Both the position numbers and the translations under genes were made by a program. A stretch of 64,000 nucleotides of DNA from Lanius collurio (lineage: Eukaryota; Chordata; Aves; Passeriformes; Laniidae). Location: NCBI GenBank assembly GCA_020086605.1, contig JACBWW010000004.1:37676618-37740617 (forward strand). The letters run 5' to 3'. The notes beneath the pieces are model-generated. The model did no database searches, was not told the origin of the DNA, and saw nothing but the letters and a program-made list of their open reading frames with translations. Position 1 is the stretch's first letter; every line of letters starts with the position of its first letter. This document shows positions 25,221-38,086 of this stretch, piece by piece.

Positions 25221-25295
25221 ACAGAAATAGCTAATGATGGTTAGGCTACTCATCTAGAATATAAGAAACCATGGTTCAAATATATGGGATTTGCA
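25221..25295 (+). repeat. tRNA-like sequence, probable tRNA-derived SINE remnant
   Basis: A tRNA-like fold can be drawn. D-arm: AGCT at 25229-25232 pairing with GGCT at 25244-25247 (one G-T). Anticodon arm: CTCAT at 25249-25253 with ATAAG at 25261-25265, four of five pairs, loop CTAGAAT giving AGA in the anticodon place. T-arm: CATGG with ATATG around TTCAAAT at 25275-25281. GGTTCAAAT (25273-25281) fits the Pol III B box, and TAGCTAATGATGG (25228-25240) fits a loose A box. The acceptor stem does not pair, so this is no functional tRNA. The 'tggttagg..actcatct' followed by 'ggttcaaat' pattern is like the tRNA-derived heads of old amniote SINEs. Confidence 0.45.
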
Positions 25296-25480
25296 GATAT
25301 TCCAGTGCATCTTTTAAGCCCTGAGCATCTCTCTTCACATACTGCCACATTTTGCAATAGAGCCCACAAATTTCTTTATGTATAACATCCACAGATATAT
25401 ATGGCATATTTTCTTTGTCAGTATTTGCATCACTGAGATTTTCAAACCACAAAAACTAGATGCACCATCCCCTTGGCACC

Positions 25481-25617
25481 TGACTTTGAGATATTTATAT
25501 GCATTAATTAGATTCCTCCTCAGTCTTCTCTAGAATAAACAGGCCCAGCTCTTGCAGTCTCTCCTCACAAGAGATACTTGAGTCCCTTAGTCACCTCTGT
25601 GGCCCTCCACTGAACTT
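25481..25617 (-). mobile_element. CR1 LINE fragment (minus strand)
   Basis: The plus strand reads 'cctcctcagtcttctctaga', 'aaacaggcccagctcttgca', 'gtctctcctcacaagaga', 'agtcccttagtcacctctgt' and 'ggccctccactgaac'. This is the antisense of the well-known CR1 segment just beyond the reverse-transcriptase core, which reads as 'gtccag..gagggccac...gggctggagcac...ctgggc..gttcagcc'. It is truncated at both ends and diverged, so old. No reading frame is kept. Confidence 0.85.
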
Positions 25618-27099
25618 TATTTTTATTTAGCTAGAGAAAGGTACAAAACAGCTGGCAGAATCAGGGCCTTCACTTTGTAAATCTGTCAAAATGCCTGTGC
25701 ACCTGAGAGGGTAGTTTTAGATATACAGACTTGTGTCAATACAGATCAGAAGAATTCAGTCAGGAGAAGAAGTAAGTTGGATTTCTACAATATGATTTAG
25801 AATGAGATCAGGGGTATTGTGTTAGAAACAAAAAGAAAATAATATATAATTTTATACAACAACAACCAAAAAAACCCCACAAATGAGCAGGAGAAAAAAC
25901 ATCCACAGAAGGTCCCTAAACAAAACCAGAATTATCATAGGCATACATTCATTCCTAAATTGGCATTTGGTGTCACAAGGAGAATTTATCTAGAGACAGA
26001 AGAATTCTATAGGCATAAAAATACTGGAAAATTAAGTCCCATAGGAGTCACAGTATCTCATCAGAAAGCAACAAGAATACACACAAAATTTTGCATGTCA
26101 TTATCCTGAACCACTGAGGACATCTACCAATTTAACAAGACAATACTAATGCAACTGCAGCACAAATGTGCATCTTATGTGATGTTTTCAGAGCTTAAAA
26201 CTGAAGAGAACTCTATATCTACATGTTAAGTGCACCTTAAAATATATTCCCATAAGAAAGAGCCTTATCACATCATAGAGCTTAATCAAAAATTGTGTTC
26301 CAGTTAAGACCACTGAAATTTCAAGTTTAATCTCACATAAAATATGCAACCAGATTCTCCTCTACTTTAGGGAGAAAATCCAGTTCATGAACAGGGATTT
26401 TAAGTATTTATTCCATTTATTCGCAGCTTTCACTCAGCCAGTATGTCAGCTGCAGTTAGAGGATATAAAATCTTTCTGAATGTGTTCATGTACTGGAGGA
26501 AAAATTAGTGGCATTATACATAAAATGCAAAATGATTGGGCCCTGTTTCGGAGGGAGAAGTGATTGAAAATGGAGAGGGATACAATGGGGAAGGGAAAGA
26601 AAGAATAAACTTGGCATATTTTATGTGGTTTTCATTATGATAACAGTAATTTTACTTGAATTTCTTTTCCTAGATATTTTAACTACTAGGTAATTACTTC
26701 AGAATTTTATGGATTTTGATCTGCAATTTCTCTCCATACACTTAATAATTTTCATGGAATGGTAGTTTTTATTCAAGACAAGCATCCATTGAGAGCTGAC
26801 TCAATAAGTAGGTATTTTGGCCTCCATTTTTTTTTATTTCTATCCAAATGAATGTGGCAAATAAAATTTAATCCAAAAAAAAAAAAAAAAAAAAGAAAAA
26901 AGTGAGCAATTTCATAACACAAAGTCATAAACTGGAAGAAGAACTTGCATCATCTTTATATCCTTAAAGTATTAGTCTGTCAGCTAGTATCTATCAGTTA
27001 GCTGTCTCAGAACTGCTTGCATTTTTAAAAATAATACAAACACCCCTTTAAAAAAAAAATATTTGCATAGCAAGCAGGAGAGAAATGTATCCAAGAATA
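25618..27099. other. AT-rich noncoding sequence, nothing recognised
   Basis: No gene or mobile element. An A/C-rich simple stretch lies at about 25857-25885. Confidence 0.55.
26875..26894. repeat. Poly(A) tract of 20
   Basis: Uninterrupted A run followed by 'gaaaaaagtg'. It could be a retroposon tail, but nothing recognisable precedes it. Confidence 0.9.
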
Positions 27100-27530
27100 G
27101 AACAAATTATAGCACTTTGTATTAATAGAGCAATTATTTATTGCTCATTAAAAAGCTATTAGTAAAATATTGTTATTTATGATAAGCAATAAACAGCACG
27201 CTGCTAAGCAGTTGGCAATAGAAATTAGAAAGCCATGATATCTATTAGTTGGAAAGTTAATTTATCTAAAAATTGTTTTCTTCAAATGTTTAGCGGTATA
27301 TTTGGGTTTTTAAAGCAATGACAGTTAAAATATTTTTATTAATCTGATCTTTATGAAAATTACAGCATTTGCATGTACTCTGCTCCCGCTCATTACTCAT
27401 GTCTTAACTCTCCTGTATCTGTTGCTTATATATGCATGTTGTTTTAAACTCCTAAACAAGTGGGCACTATGGGTTATTATTAACCCACATCCATCTAATC
27501 TTAGATGTGGGCCTCCAGTTAGTAACAATG
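27100..27530. other. AT-rich block with homeodomain-like motifs and hairpins; candidate conserved noncoding element
   Basis: The block is dense in ATTA/TAAT words (for example 'attatttattgctcatta' near 27132-27150). It ends in two adjacent small hairpins: GGGTTA/TAACCC at about 27471-27486, and CCCACATC (27484-27491) with GATGTGGG (27504-27511). The texture, AT-rich but not low-complexity, resembles vertebrate conserved enhancers. This is an impression, with no alignment behind it. Confidence 0.2.
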
Positions 27531-27707
27531 CAGAAGTGTTTTCTCTATTAGAAAATAAATCTTAATAAGTGAATTGTGTTAATGAATCATTTATATTTAT
27601 GAACCTTCTGAGAAGGGTAAAAGTTTCCAAATTTTGGTTTACATGTAAATATTCAACATTGAACTTTGCAGTATTTTCCATTGGGACTGAGGAGATGACC
27701 TTTGCTA

Positions 27708-27754
27708 TTTTTCTTTTTTTCTTTCTCTTTTTTCTTTTTTTCTTCTTTTTCTCT
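27708..27754. repeat. Polypyrimidine tract of 47 bases
   Basis: Only C and T over the whole run, followed by 'ggtag', so it looks like an extreme splice-acceptor tract on plus. It is more simply a (CTTT)n-like low-complexity repeat. Confidence 0.85.
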
Positions 27755-30190
27755 GGTAGAATAAAAATTTTACGACATAGTTTTCTTAGAACCTCCACAT
27801 CCATATGCATTATGGTGTACAGGTTAAGGAACATTATCACAGAAAGGTTTTCTGAAGATTTAAATGTGTTTAACTGCATTGATTTAAAATCAGTCCAGCT
27901 GGTTAAATTATAACTTCATTTAATAATTTCTTTTTATTAGGAGTAGATTTAAACATACAGATTAGCCAAGAATAGGACCTACATGGAATTTAAAAATAAA
28001 ATACAATATAAATGCTGAAAAACCTTGTTAAGCTAAGTATTAAGATTTGCTACCTAGAATGATGCCTCCATCTTGCTTCTAACTGCAGTAGGTTTGACTT
28101 GGCTAATTATCTTAGTTCTAAACTCGTATGTAATCATTAGCAAGATCATGAAGCCAGGCAATTCCTGTGTAAGTTCTTTAAGAAGGAAATTGTTAGTGAT
28201 GGTTTTGACCTTTTTATAGTTGTTTGGCAGTTCAAGTGTGTGTAGGATGTATCAGATTTTTAGGTTGTTTTCTTTCCTGCCCAAGAGAGTTGAACCTGCA
28301 TCTCCTACCACCCCTGAGAGGACCATTACAAACAACCTATATGCACCTCTCTTGTTGGAGCTGTTCACTTGCTAAAAAGGGAACCAAGATTAATTGGGCC
28401 CAGGGGAAGCACTAGACTGTAGCTTGGCTTTTCATGGAGAGCTATAAAACTTAACTGTAAAAATCTCATTTGATTACCCTAAATTCCAGAGTCTCGATTA
28501 TGTGTTTGCATTAAACTGTTATAAGGTAAAACACATAAAACCGGGAAGAGGACAAGAACCTTCAAAGGAGGGTCTCAAATTAGCTATGAACTTCAGCTCC
28601 CATGAGCACACTGAGTCCCAAGAAACCTGTAATCCTGACTGTCCTGTAGCACAGTTTAAACAGGAGGGATGGAAACCAGCCTCATCACACATCGTTTAAC
28701 TCACTGGGATGAAGTGTCTCATGAGAAAGACAAGCTTTGTTCTAAGCCATCTCAGACAAATAAAAGGGAAGATAAATACATATTTTATGTTTTCTGGGCA
28801 AATTTTATGACAATTTGCTTCAAAATCAAAATATTGGATTAGTCATTTTCTACTACTACTTTATCTTCTCTTTGTTTTAAATTCTAATGGATATACTCCG
28901 AAAAATACGATAATGTAAGTGATTTAAGGGGGTTTGACCTAACCTGCTTGGTGTTTTCTTGAAAGTCAAAAAATCCCACTTTCCAGACTAAAGAGAAAAA
29001 TTATCAACTTTCTTGCCATCAGTATTAAATAACATATATTTATTCTGCATCTCATATCTAGAGGACAGTTTTGCTAAGAAGCAATGTCCCTAACAGGTGT
29101 TGTATTATGACACAAAATGTCTTCTTGAGGACAGCTGATACAGAACTGATTCACAGAAATCTGTGCAAACACTTCTACGGATTTAAACATATCTTTTTTC
29201 ATGAGTGTTTTCCAACAGTGCTTCATTCAAATTCAGAACTTCATCTTATGTTTTTACATTTAGGTTGGACGTACCTCAATCTACTCTGTGATAAGTGGAT
29301 GAGAATATTTACTAACTTTGCAAAGTTGACATTTCAAAACTCTAAATCTCATCTGGATGGCTTACTGAGAGAGGAAGAAAAAGATGTACTTTAGTATGTT
29401 CAGATTGTGATTTGTTTGCCATCTTGTTCATAATAATGAAATTTGACTTCTGCTTATACATTTTGAAATAGAAAGAAAACTAAAATAATCCAAATAAATC
29501 TCAGTGTCTTTTAAAAATGGAGATAAATAATCTTCCTCCCCTCCAGGTCCTAGCTGTGCTACATGATACAATTTGGAAAGAAAGATCTGATCACTGATTC
29601 TTGGCTTCTGTTCTCGCTATTGCTGGCTGCTGCAGAAAGAAGTGTTTTCAGCAGACAAAAATTGACAGAAATACATAAGCTCTGTTGGCAAGCAAGTTCA
29701 CACTTGGCCTTTACCAGTTGGTGCATCAAGCTGATGGCTGGCCAAAAATACATTACAAAAAAATAAAAATTTACTGATCTTAAAAAGATGAAAAAAGTCC
29801 ATCAGACATGCCCCCCATCACACACACATGTATACCAGAGAGACAGAGGTGCCAGCTCAGGATTGGATGTCACACAGAAAGGGAATAAAAGCAGTATGAA
29901 AATCAGTAATGTCTTTCTCTCATCTTTGCACTCTCCGCTGTTGCTTCCACTCCAGTCAGATACATCTTTCCTCAGTTATTACTGAGCTCACTTGCTTCTC
30001 TCAAAGGATCTTGTTTTCTACATGACCTCAGGCATTAAGATTTTTTTTATTTTTCCCTGGAATGTTATATGAAGCTACTGGGAGCTGCAGAAGATATAGT
30101 AATCACAGCTGTTTCTTATAGCCTGTGGAATGAAAAATTTTTTGTTTATTTGTTTGTTTGATACAAGACATTCATTCAGAAGCTTTAGGG

Positions 30191-30206
30191 AAAAAAAAAA
30201 AAAAAA
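30191..30206. repeat. Poly(A) tract of 16
   Basis: Uninterrupted A run with no recognisable retroposon beside it. Confidence 0.85.
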
Positions 30207-31696
30207 GATTTGGAAGATCATGTTTGGCAGCAGCATGTATTATTACACAAATATTTAATTATGTAGGAAAATGGTTTCTTGACTTCTCTTCCTGACTCTT
30301 GCCAGAGATGTCCAAAATTTGTAATTCAGCAAAAAGCCAAATTTTTTTGCCTTCATGGTACCTAAAATTTTATTTAAATAATTTTATCTGAATTTTAAAG
30401 TTAGAATAGTTGATGCCTTTTTTGTTGAAAAACTGTTTGAGGTACTCAGATACATATTTTTAAAATTTTAGGAAATCAGTATATATTCTACAGGTGTGAA
30501 GGCAAAACTTCCAAAACCATTCAAGTGCTGATCTCAAGCCATTCTAAATGTGCTTCAGCTCACCTATTTCATAATCAGTTAATTTACTTTTATGTATTAC
30601 CTATGAATACACTATTATGCAGGTCTGCTAAGCAGTGCTAATGGACCCCAAAGTCAATTACCAAGTAAAATAGGCAATAGAAAGTCCGTAACAATTGCAC
30701 TGGATATTCAGCACGTGGAATAACTTAGGAGGATGAATTTTCATTTACTATCAAAACACCACTCCCAAATGTTTTGAAATGTTAAAAGATCTCAAAGGCT
30801 ATGCTCTTAATATTTTTCTACAATAAAAGGATATTAAAGAACTGGAAAGGGTTCAAATCTGGTGAATCAGACTTTGCACAGATTAGGCTGCAGTTCTAGA
30901 AAAGGTGAAGAGAATTAATCTGACTTTAGAAATTTATGCCTTTTCATATTCACTGTAAACATCTCTCATAGAAAAGGACTAAGTTAAACAAACATGGACT
31001 TCAATTATTGGTAACTGATGTTGGGCATGTGTAATAATTGGATTTATTTGGCTTCACACTTTAAAAGACTGGGTTTAGCACCAAGAAAAATAGTAAAATG
31101 GTGATAAGAAATATGCTTAAAACATTTTAAAGAAAGAGGAAATAACTTTTTTTCTCATCTCACATCATCATTCTTTAACTGAGATTCAGTAAAGATGTTG
31201 AAGTTAAATAAAAAACAGCATCCAACATGAAAAAACATCCCAGTTTTATCAAAAACTGTAAAGTAAAAAGATTTTTTTATTTGGAGAAAAAATAGTTAGC
31301 CTCAAGATATAATTGCTTTCAAAATAATTTTTATTCAGTGTTCTGAAACCACAGCAGGACTAGTCATCATAAAGTAGTTCATTTGTATATGTGGTGCCAG
31401 ATATTTGGCTAAGTCAATTATTTTTTATCTTATGCTATCTGAATGGTTTAAGAGGGAGTCAGCAGCCCTTTATTTCTGTACATTGTGCCTTTGTGAATTC
31501 TGCACTGCTGACAACAGGTGTTGAATACACTATGACTGTTGGAGACAGACACACTTAAATCACCAGCCATACCAGAGAAGGATATGGTATCTTCTAGAGA
31601 GGCCCTAGAAGGACTTGGGGGTTTTCAAAATACTGTTTTCCTCAGATGAAAAACAACCAAAAAAAAGTATTGGAACAATAATTAAGGAAACTAAAA

Positions 31697-31720
31697 TCAC
31701 TTAATCACTTAATCACTTAA
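31697..31720. repeat. Three exact tandem copies of an 8-mer
   Basis: TCACTTAA is repeated three times in a row and then breaks down. Confidence 0.9.
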
Positions 31721-32398
31721 ACACAATAGGAAAATTAGCACCTCTAACACTGGAAAACTACAATCCTCTGACTTACACACATGTACCCTCAAAACAGCTG
31801 ATGTAGGTCATGCTTTATTTAGTTTTTCAGAAGGAAATAAAAGCCCAAAATGTTTCACAGTATAAAAAGATATTAAATATATGAAAGTTAGTTGTTTAAA
31901 GGACAGCTGTATGCTTTGTCTCCCTTTATATTTAATGATGTGAAATGGGTAGTTCGAGAGAATAACTCATTCCAAGTATTTAAGATCATTAGAGATCTCT
32001 CCACTGACTATGAAAGAGGTATAAAAATTTAGCTTATTTTTGAAAAATACACTTTTAATCCTGCAAATATTCAGGAGATTAATTATGCTTGGTAACACAC
32101 ATGAACAAGAAAGGTGAATTCCTACCCTGACATTTCAAAATTGACTAGTACAATTTCTTTTACAGAAAGTAACAAAATATAGTCATATCATCAAATTTTA
32201 TTCATTTTCCCCAAAGCTCAGATGATGGCTCAGAAGCAGTATAAATAAAAACAGAAATGATGATCTGAGAAAGACAATCACCAAATAGACACACAATAAG
32301 ATGTTATTCTGATCATTATAATTCTGTGAATAAGAACACTGGGCTAGCAAGTTTTTGTGTCTTCGATTGTCACAATGCTGTCCTCTTCCTCTGTCCAC

Positions 32399-32821
32399 TT
32401 ACCCTGTTTCATGATGTTGTTGACTTATGCTATTTACATCCTTTAGAAGGGCAAGAAATAGAAGAAATGAGGTATAAGACCACATCATCAAGCACCAGCG
32501 TAGTAAGAAGGTGATGTACCTTTGCCATATATGGATGCAATTAGGGAAATATTTTGGTTTACGTAATCTAGTAATTAGTGTGTTTGAAGAAGAATTTGCA
32601 AAGATTGGGTTTAGGGAAGAATAACTATACACCATATAAGACCATAGAAGAGCACAGGAAGGTGATTTAGGTCTTGCTCTAAATAGTTGAAAGGTAAGAT
32701 AAAAGCACTTTGGATCTTTTAGAAAAATTTCAACCTCAGAGAACATTAAAAACGCTGCAAATGAAACACTGCCTGGGGCGGCATCATATTTAATTTTTAT
32801 GAGGAATGAATGTATTTCCAC
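32399..32821 (-). other. Longest open frame of the window, ending inside a consensus splice donor; uncertain coding
   Basis: A minus-strand frame of 140 codons, the longest in the window, ends with its stop TAA lying inside ACAGG/GTAAGT, a near-perfect splice-donor match (plus-strand ACTTACC near 32398-32405). If the donor were used the frame would continue into another exon. Against coding: the translation is rich in Phe, Leu, Ser and Trp with no recognisable domain, there is no convincing acceptor upstream of 32821, and one 140-codon frame can arise by chance in 64 kb. No homologue is known to me. Confidence 0.2.
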
Positions 32822-35003
32822 ATTCCTATTTTTAAGCCACGTTGTGATTTCTTGGCATTTCTATTACATAGATGTTTGGAGAATTAGACTGGAAATCTGC
32901 CGTACATGCAGAGCAGTGTCTGCCAGGTGCCTACAGTGCACCTCCTCATAAACACAGCAAACCTGTGAGAGCTCTGGTGAGACCCCAACTCTCCTGCTTC
33001 AGTGCTGAAAAACTGTTCCTAGCTCAAATACACCCTCCAGATTGAAGGTTTCCCCAGTTGTAGCTCTGCCAGTCAGTGGGCAGGAGATTGGGAGCCTAAA
33101 CTTTACCAGAGAGAGCTGAATTTGATAACCCACAGATTGATTGTAGCAATAACTTTATTGATCAACTCCTGTCCTTGAAACCTCAGAGTAGTTTGAGGAA
33201 CATTAGTACTTGTGATTCAAGGAAAATGAAAACACCCAAAAGGTCAAATAGAAATGGAGATTGCCTGTCAGTCAGTAATTTCCAGCAGCATGAGAGATAT
33301 GAAGGTGACATTAGGATGGGGACACTATAATGCTCAGAAGCTATCCTGCCATTAGCATCTTTCATTACAGAAACTGCAGACATTTTTACCATTTCAGTTG
33401 TTTGAATGGGATAGATACCAGTGAAAATATTCACCTAGCAAATCAATTACTCTGTCCACAGCATATGAGAATCAAGCACATTAAGTAAATAGCTCCAAGT
33501 ATTCAGACAAAATGTTTAAACTTAATTTAATGTACATTCTGTAAGAACCAGAAGAAAGAACTATGAAGAAAATTACGGTCTACTTATTCACCTAAAGATG
33601 ATATAAAGCTTTGGAATGCCCAATTTATTCTAGTCTATATTATTGGTAGATCTTCAGAAGATTTGCATTATTATAATGTTAAATCTTTAATAGTTATGGT
33701 TATCACCAGGTTACTGAAAAAGTAGGAAAATGTAGAATTTTTTCTTCTTAAATAAATAGCATGTGTTTATCAGAGTCACATGGTACATCAAATATGTCAC
33801 CTTCATTCATTGCAATAATTAAAGCAACTTGAAATAGATTGCACCCAAGCACTTGCCTTACAGATGCCAGGTCCTTATCACCAACCATTTTGTTCTTACA
33901 AATATTTTCCTTATTGGCCATGCCACCTGCTGACTTGATTTTTACCTATGGGGGGGTGGGTTATTCTCAGAAATATGTTAACAGATTCTCTGGCTTCTAT
34001 CAATGTTGCACTGAAGCTCCAGGTATCGAGTTTGGCTGAAATCAGAAGATGTTTCTGGGATGATGCCTGAGAAATATGGAATGGAACTTCTTGTTTATTG
34101 AGAAAATTAGCAAGGATCATGTTCTAAATTAGAGGTTGTTGTGTCTCAGAGCCTTTCTGCAGATTCTCTTGGAAAGCTAAGCATAACAAAACAGACTAAT
34201 AAATGAAAGTTATAACACATTCGTATTTTAGGTCATGTAACAAATTTTAAAAAATAAAAAAGTCATAATCACAAAACCTCTCATGGGAAAAATTGCTGGG
34301 AGAAACAATGATTCTGGAAAGGATTCACAGATAATGATAAATGAACTCTCAGTGCTATGCTGTGCCAAAAATAAAAAATTGTATCCTTGAATAAGCAAAA
34401 AGGAGAACACTGAGTAAGATTAAGGGGAACATATAATCTCTCATTTGACATATGTTGACTAGTACTGTAGCAATGTTGTTAATAAATCAGAGTGAAAATT
34501 GGTAATGTGAAGAGAACCTTACAATAAATGAAGCTCAAGGAGCTACTGTAGCATCCTAAAAAGAACATAAATTTGGAAATTAAATTAAGAGGGGGCTTCA
34601 TGATCTGGTAGTTATCAACCAGGATATCTTTGTTCTACTTAAAGTAGATTGGTTAGTACAGACTAGATCAAAATGCCCCTTGTTTAAAGTGCAAATCAGC
34701 TATTAGAATAATTGGTTGTTGTTATGGGGGACTTTTTGTAATTGTGTATTTTTTGTTCAATATTGTTTTCTAAAAGAAACTCCAGTTAAAACAGGAATTC
34801 ATTCAGATCCATCAAAAAATGAGCCAAAAGTAAACAAAAATAAAGTGCATTACTTTGCACAGAACACATCTCCATTGATTAAAGGAGTTAAAAATGAAAC
34901 AGGTTCTAAAGTAATGCCTATCTTTATTTATGTCTCATCAAAAGCTCTATATAATTTCCTGTTTTCCTGAGATTCCCATATTCTCGCTAACAGTAAACAA
35001 CTG
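32822..35003. other. Noncoding sequence, nothing recognised
   Basis: Ordinary AT-rich sequence, with a somewhat GC-richer part at about 32895-33110 that I could not assign to any repeat family. Confidence 0.55.
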
Positions 35004-35112
35004 TATCACAAAATGATAGAATATCCTGATGTGGAAGGGACCCACAAGGATCAACAAAGTCCAGCTCCTGGCCCTGCAGAGGACAGCCCCAAGAATCCCA
35101 CCTTGTGCCTGG
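35004..35112 (-). mobile_element. CR1 LINE fragment, 3' tip (minus strand)
   Basis: The plus strand reads 'atcacaaaatgatagaatat', 'cctgatgtggaagggaccca', 'caaggatcaacaaagtccag', 'ctcctggccctgcagaggac' and 'ccccaagaatcccacc'. This is the antisense of the typical avian CR1 3' end, including its short terminal repeats (ATTCTATCATTTTGTGAT in sense). It is 5'-truncated, as most CR1 copies are. The similarity to the family is good, so it is younger than the other CR1 pieces here. Minus-strand open frames of 67-87 codons covering it are by-products. Confidence 0.9.
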
Positions 35113-38034
35113 GTATCCATCTCTACCTCCAGCACTAATGATTGAAAAGGAAACAGTCTTGGACTGGGCAAACAGAAGAAAGCTCTGCACCTCAGTTCTG
35201 TACCTGCCATATCTATCTCAGAAAGCCTCTTTTGGTTTACATATTTTTATCAATAAGAGCTTGCCAAAAAACACGTTAGACAAACTAGAGAAAGATTTAA
35301 TAGGAGAAGTAGTAAATGAAAAGTTGCAACATCCCATGGCATAAACATAGTATGAACCAAGCAGATTTCTTTTCCACTACTTTTTACAGCTCCTTGTTAA
35401 AAGGTAGAAAAAAAGTGCTCTCAGAAAAGTAAGCTAATATTTTTTTTTCTGCCTCCAGGCACTCTAGAACACATTCTGTTATCACAATTGTTCTCCAGCC
35501 TTGTCTGTCTGTGTCTCTACAGGACTGTGGGCCTATTCAGAATGAGATCAGGTCCTATGAACACTACAGATTTTCATAGCACCATGTGCCCAACTTTAAA
35601 GTTATCCAAACCCCACATATTTTCACCTTTCTGACTTTTTACAATTGTGGATGCAAAAAAGGCTAAAGCAGAGAAATTTTTCAGCTTTCTCTCACAAGTA
35701 TGTGGGAAACTCTTCTTTCACATGCAGCCTAAGGAAAACAGATAGGATGTTAAGTAAGCTACTTTTCTGTCCTTGCACCTGTTGTTTTTCACAGCATTGT
35801 TTTGGGAACACTAAGACATGTTTTGGATATGGGTGTCTTACCATCTGACCTATCACCTGTGAGAGGTGGTGGGTCAAGAGGCCAATCATGAATTTTCTCT
35901 AGTGGACTGTGTTAGAAAAGGTACATTTTTCATTAAACTTGGCTTCAGCCATTCATTCCTGACTTGAGTCTGCAGTCTCTTTTTCTCTGCTGTCTGAGGT
36001 CTACAGTGACATACAATATTGACAAAGTTTTACTCCCTTAAGAATGGATACAGTATTGATCCTACCTAGAAGCCTGTTGCAGGTTTAAGAGCTGGTGATG
36101 CACATAAAATCTAACCTGAGCAAGGGCAGTCTGTGCTGGGCTGCACATGCAGGGTGGCTTTCAGGCCTGTCACATGCTGCACAAATGATTTGGCTGCAGA
36201 ATAACCTCAGTCAGCTCGTGGTAAGAGAGGAGCCAGCAGGCAGCTCCCATCTGGTACCAGCCATGGCCTTACCTTTATTTTGAAGGACAACAAGAAGTTC
36301 TTGTAAGAACATTATTCAGGAATAGATTTCTCATAAGGTAATTGTATAATAGCTCACGTAACCACAAGGGACAGCTTTTCTCCAAGGACAGCATGCACTT
36401 AGTGCAGCCCACTGTGGGAAAATCCACCCAGGATTTGCCTGATGCTGCCCAAATGGGAGATGTTTATCCTTTGGAAGAATGCAACATTTTCTCACTATCT
36501 TTATTATTCTTCTAATTTTTTTTTTTTTTTTATCAAAGGAGTAATTTTATTAAAGCATTTGTTGCCAGGCTTCCCTTATTGAAATCTGGAGACAGCCCTA
36601 TACCATCTCCCACTTCTCCTCACACTGCTTCCCCCTCCCTACAGTACAGATAAGCATTAATGAAAGGGGAATTGTGAGTTACAGGCCTCTTCTCAAAGTG
36701 AGAATTACCAAAAGGCAATCTAACAGGTGAAAGAAATGAATTGAAAGAACCTTTGTGTTTCTTATTTTCCACTTAAAGGTTTTGCTGTTGACCATGTACA
36801 CAGTGCCTACAACACAGTTGATTCTGAGGTGGGTCAGGGAATTCTTTCATTTCACATTATCAAAATTTTCCATTGTCCTGTCCTACCTCCCAACCCCAAC
36901 CCCCCAAAACACCTGAAAATAAATAAATATCTTCTGCTAAGTTCTCTAAAAAAGCCTCCCCTAAAACAGTGAGGCTAACTAAGCTCTATAGGAACTACAT
37001 GGATAGTAATGCTTTGAGACACCTCTGAGACATGGATTACCTTCATGCTTCTTTCAGTAGCATAATAATGTCATAACAGAAATAAATTTCAGTGTCTTCT
37101 GTGCTTACTCAAATCCAGTGTTGGGTGGTTTGTGGGAGTAGTGTGAAGGGATTATTCATCTAATACAGGAAGGATACACTCAAGGACACTAATGAGGTCT
37201 GCAGTCTCTTAGGAATTTGTTTTTCCTAAATAATTTAGACTGCAGATCTAAAACACCAGGCCCTAGCAGAAGAAATCCTCAAAACTGCACATGTAAATGT
37301 ATAACTCTCCCCACTGTAAAGTAATGTAATTGTTTTAGCCAACACACATAATCTCTAACATGCTATTATTATGTGCTAGAGTTAAAGCTGAAGAAAATAA
37401 GTAATCCTTTCTTTAAACCATATATTTGCCAAATTCAGCATCCTGTATTAAGAAACAAATGAACAAACAACCTGCCTTGCCCTGCAACTTTCACAGTTGT
37501 CTAGAGCACATTTCTACATATTCCTCTGACATATGGCACTACATCCTCACCTAAAAAACACATTTAATTATAGAAACGGTAAACCAGAATATATGTCATG
37601 TTCTTCCTGATGTCCAACAGAAACAATTTCATTGTGATTATTAGAGTTCATCTGCTTAGTGATCAGATACTTGTCAGCTTTTTTCTGAATTATTCTTTTA
37701 TTCATGAATGAGATTGGTTTGTTTCTATGTCAAATCCTTATGAGATTTTCTTTTATAAGAACAGAGAGAAAAATATTTTGATCTTCACATCTATTTATTT
37801 TAGCAAAATCTTGTCTCCTGGACTAATTTTTGTTAGAAATGTGTTAATGGATGTAAGTCCTTAATATTTGTATGATCTCCCAAAAAGGAAAAATGTCAGT
37901 TGTTCCTAGGTATTATTACACCTGAAAAACTATATTACCTTTTTCTCTCCCAAGTGGAACTTTTGGGAAAGAATTAGACTTTTGACATCATATAAAATAG
38001 TACCTTTGGGTTTCAAACATCATTCTTGCAGAGT
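35113..38034. other. Noncoding sequence, nothing recognised
   Basis: No gene or mobile element recognised. A T run lies at 36516-36531. A moderately GC-rich stretch at about 36095-36290 was not classified. Confidence 0.55.
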
Positions 38035-38086
38035 TGTGTGTATATCTATATTTTTTTGTATCTAAAAAAATATAGATATACACACA
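38035..38086. repeat. Perfect 23-bp inverted repeat with a 6-base loop
   Basis: The arm at 38035-38057 (TGTGTGTATATCTATATTTT followed by three more T) is exactly complementary to 38064-38086, with GTATCT between. The stem is much longer than expected by chance, though made of simple AT-rich sequence. Confidence 0.9.

Larger units (their letters stand above)
27531..32398. other. AT-rich noncoding sequence, nothing recognised
   Basis: No gene or clear mobile element in nearly 5 kb apart from simple repeats listed separately. An open frame of 107 codons at 29071-29394 (plus) and one of 114 codons at 27569-27913 (crossing a pyrimidine tract) look like chance. Confidence 0.55.

Noticed and set aside
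27569..27913. Open frames of over 100 codons on both strands around 27.7 kb
   Set aside because: They exist only because the 47-base pyrimidine tract lacks stops. They encode poly-Phe/Leu on one strand and poly-Lys/Arg on the other.
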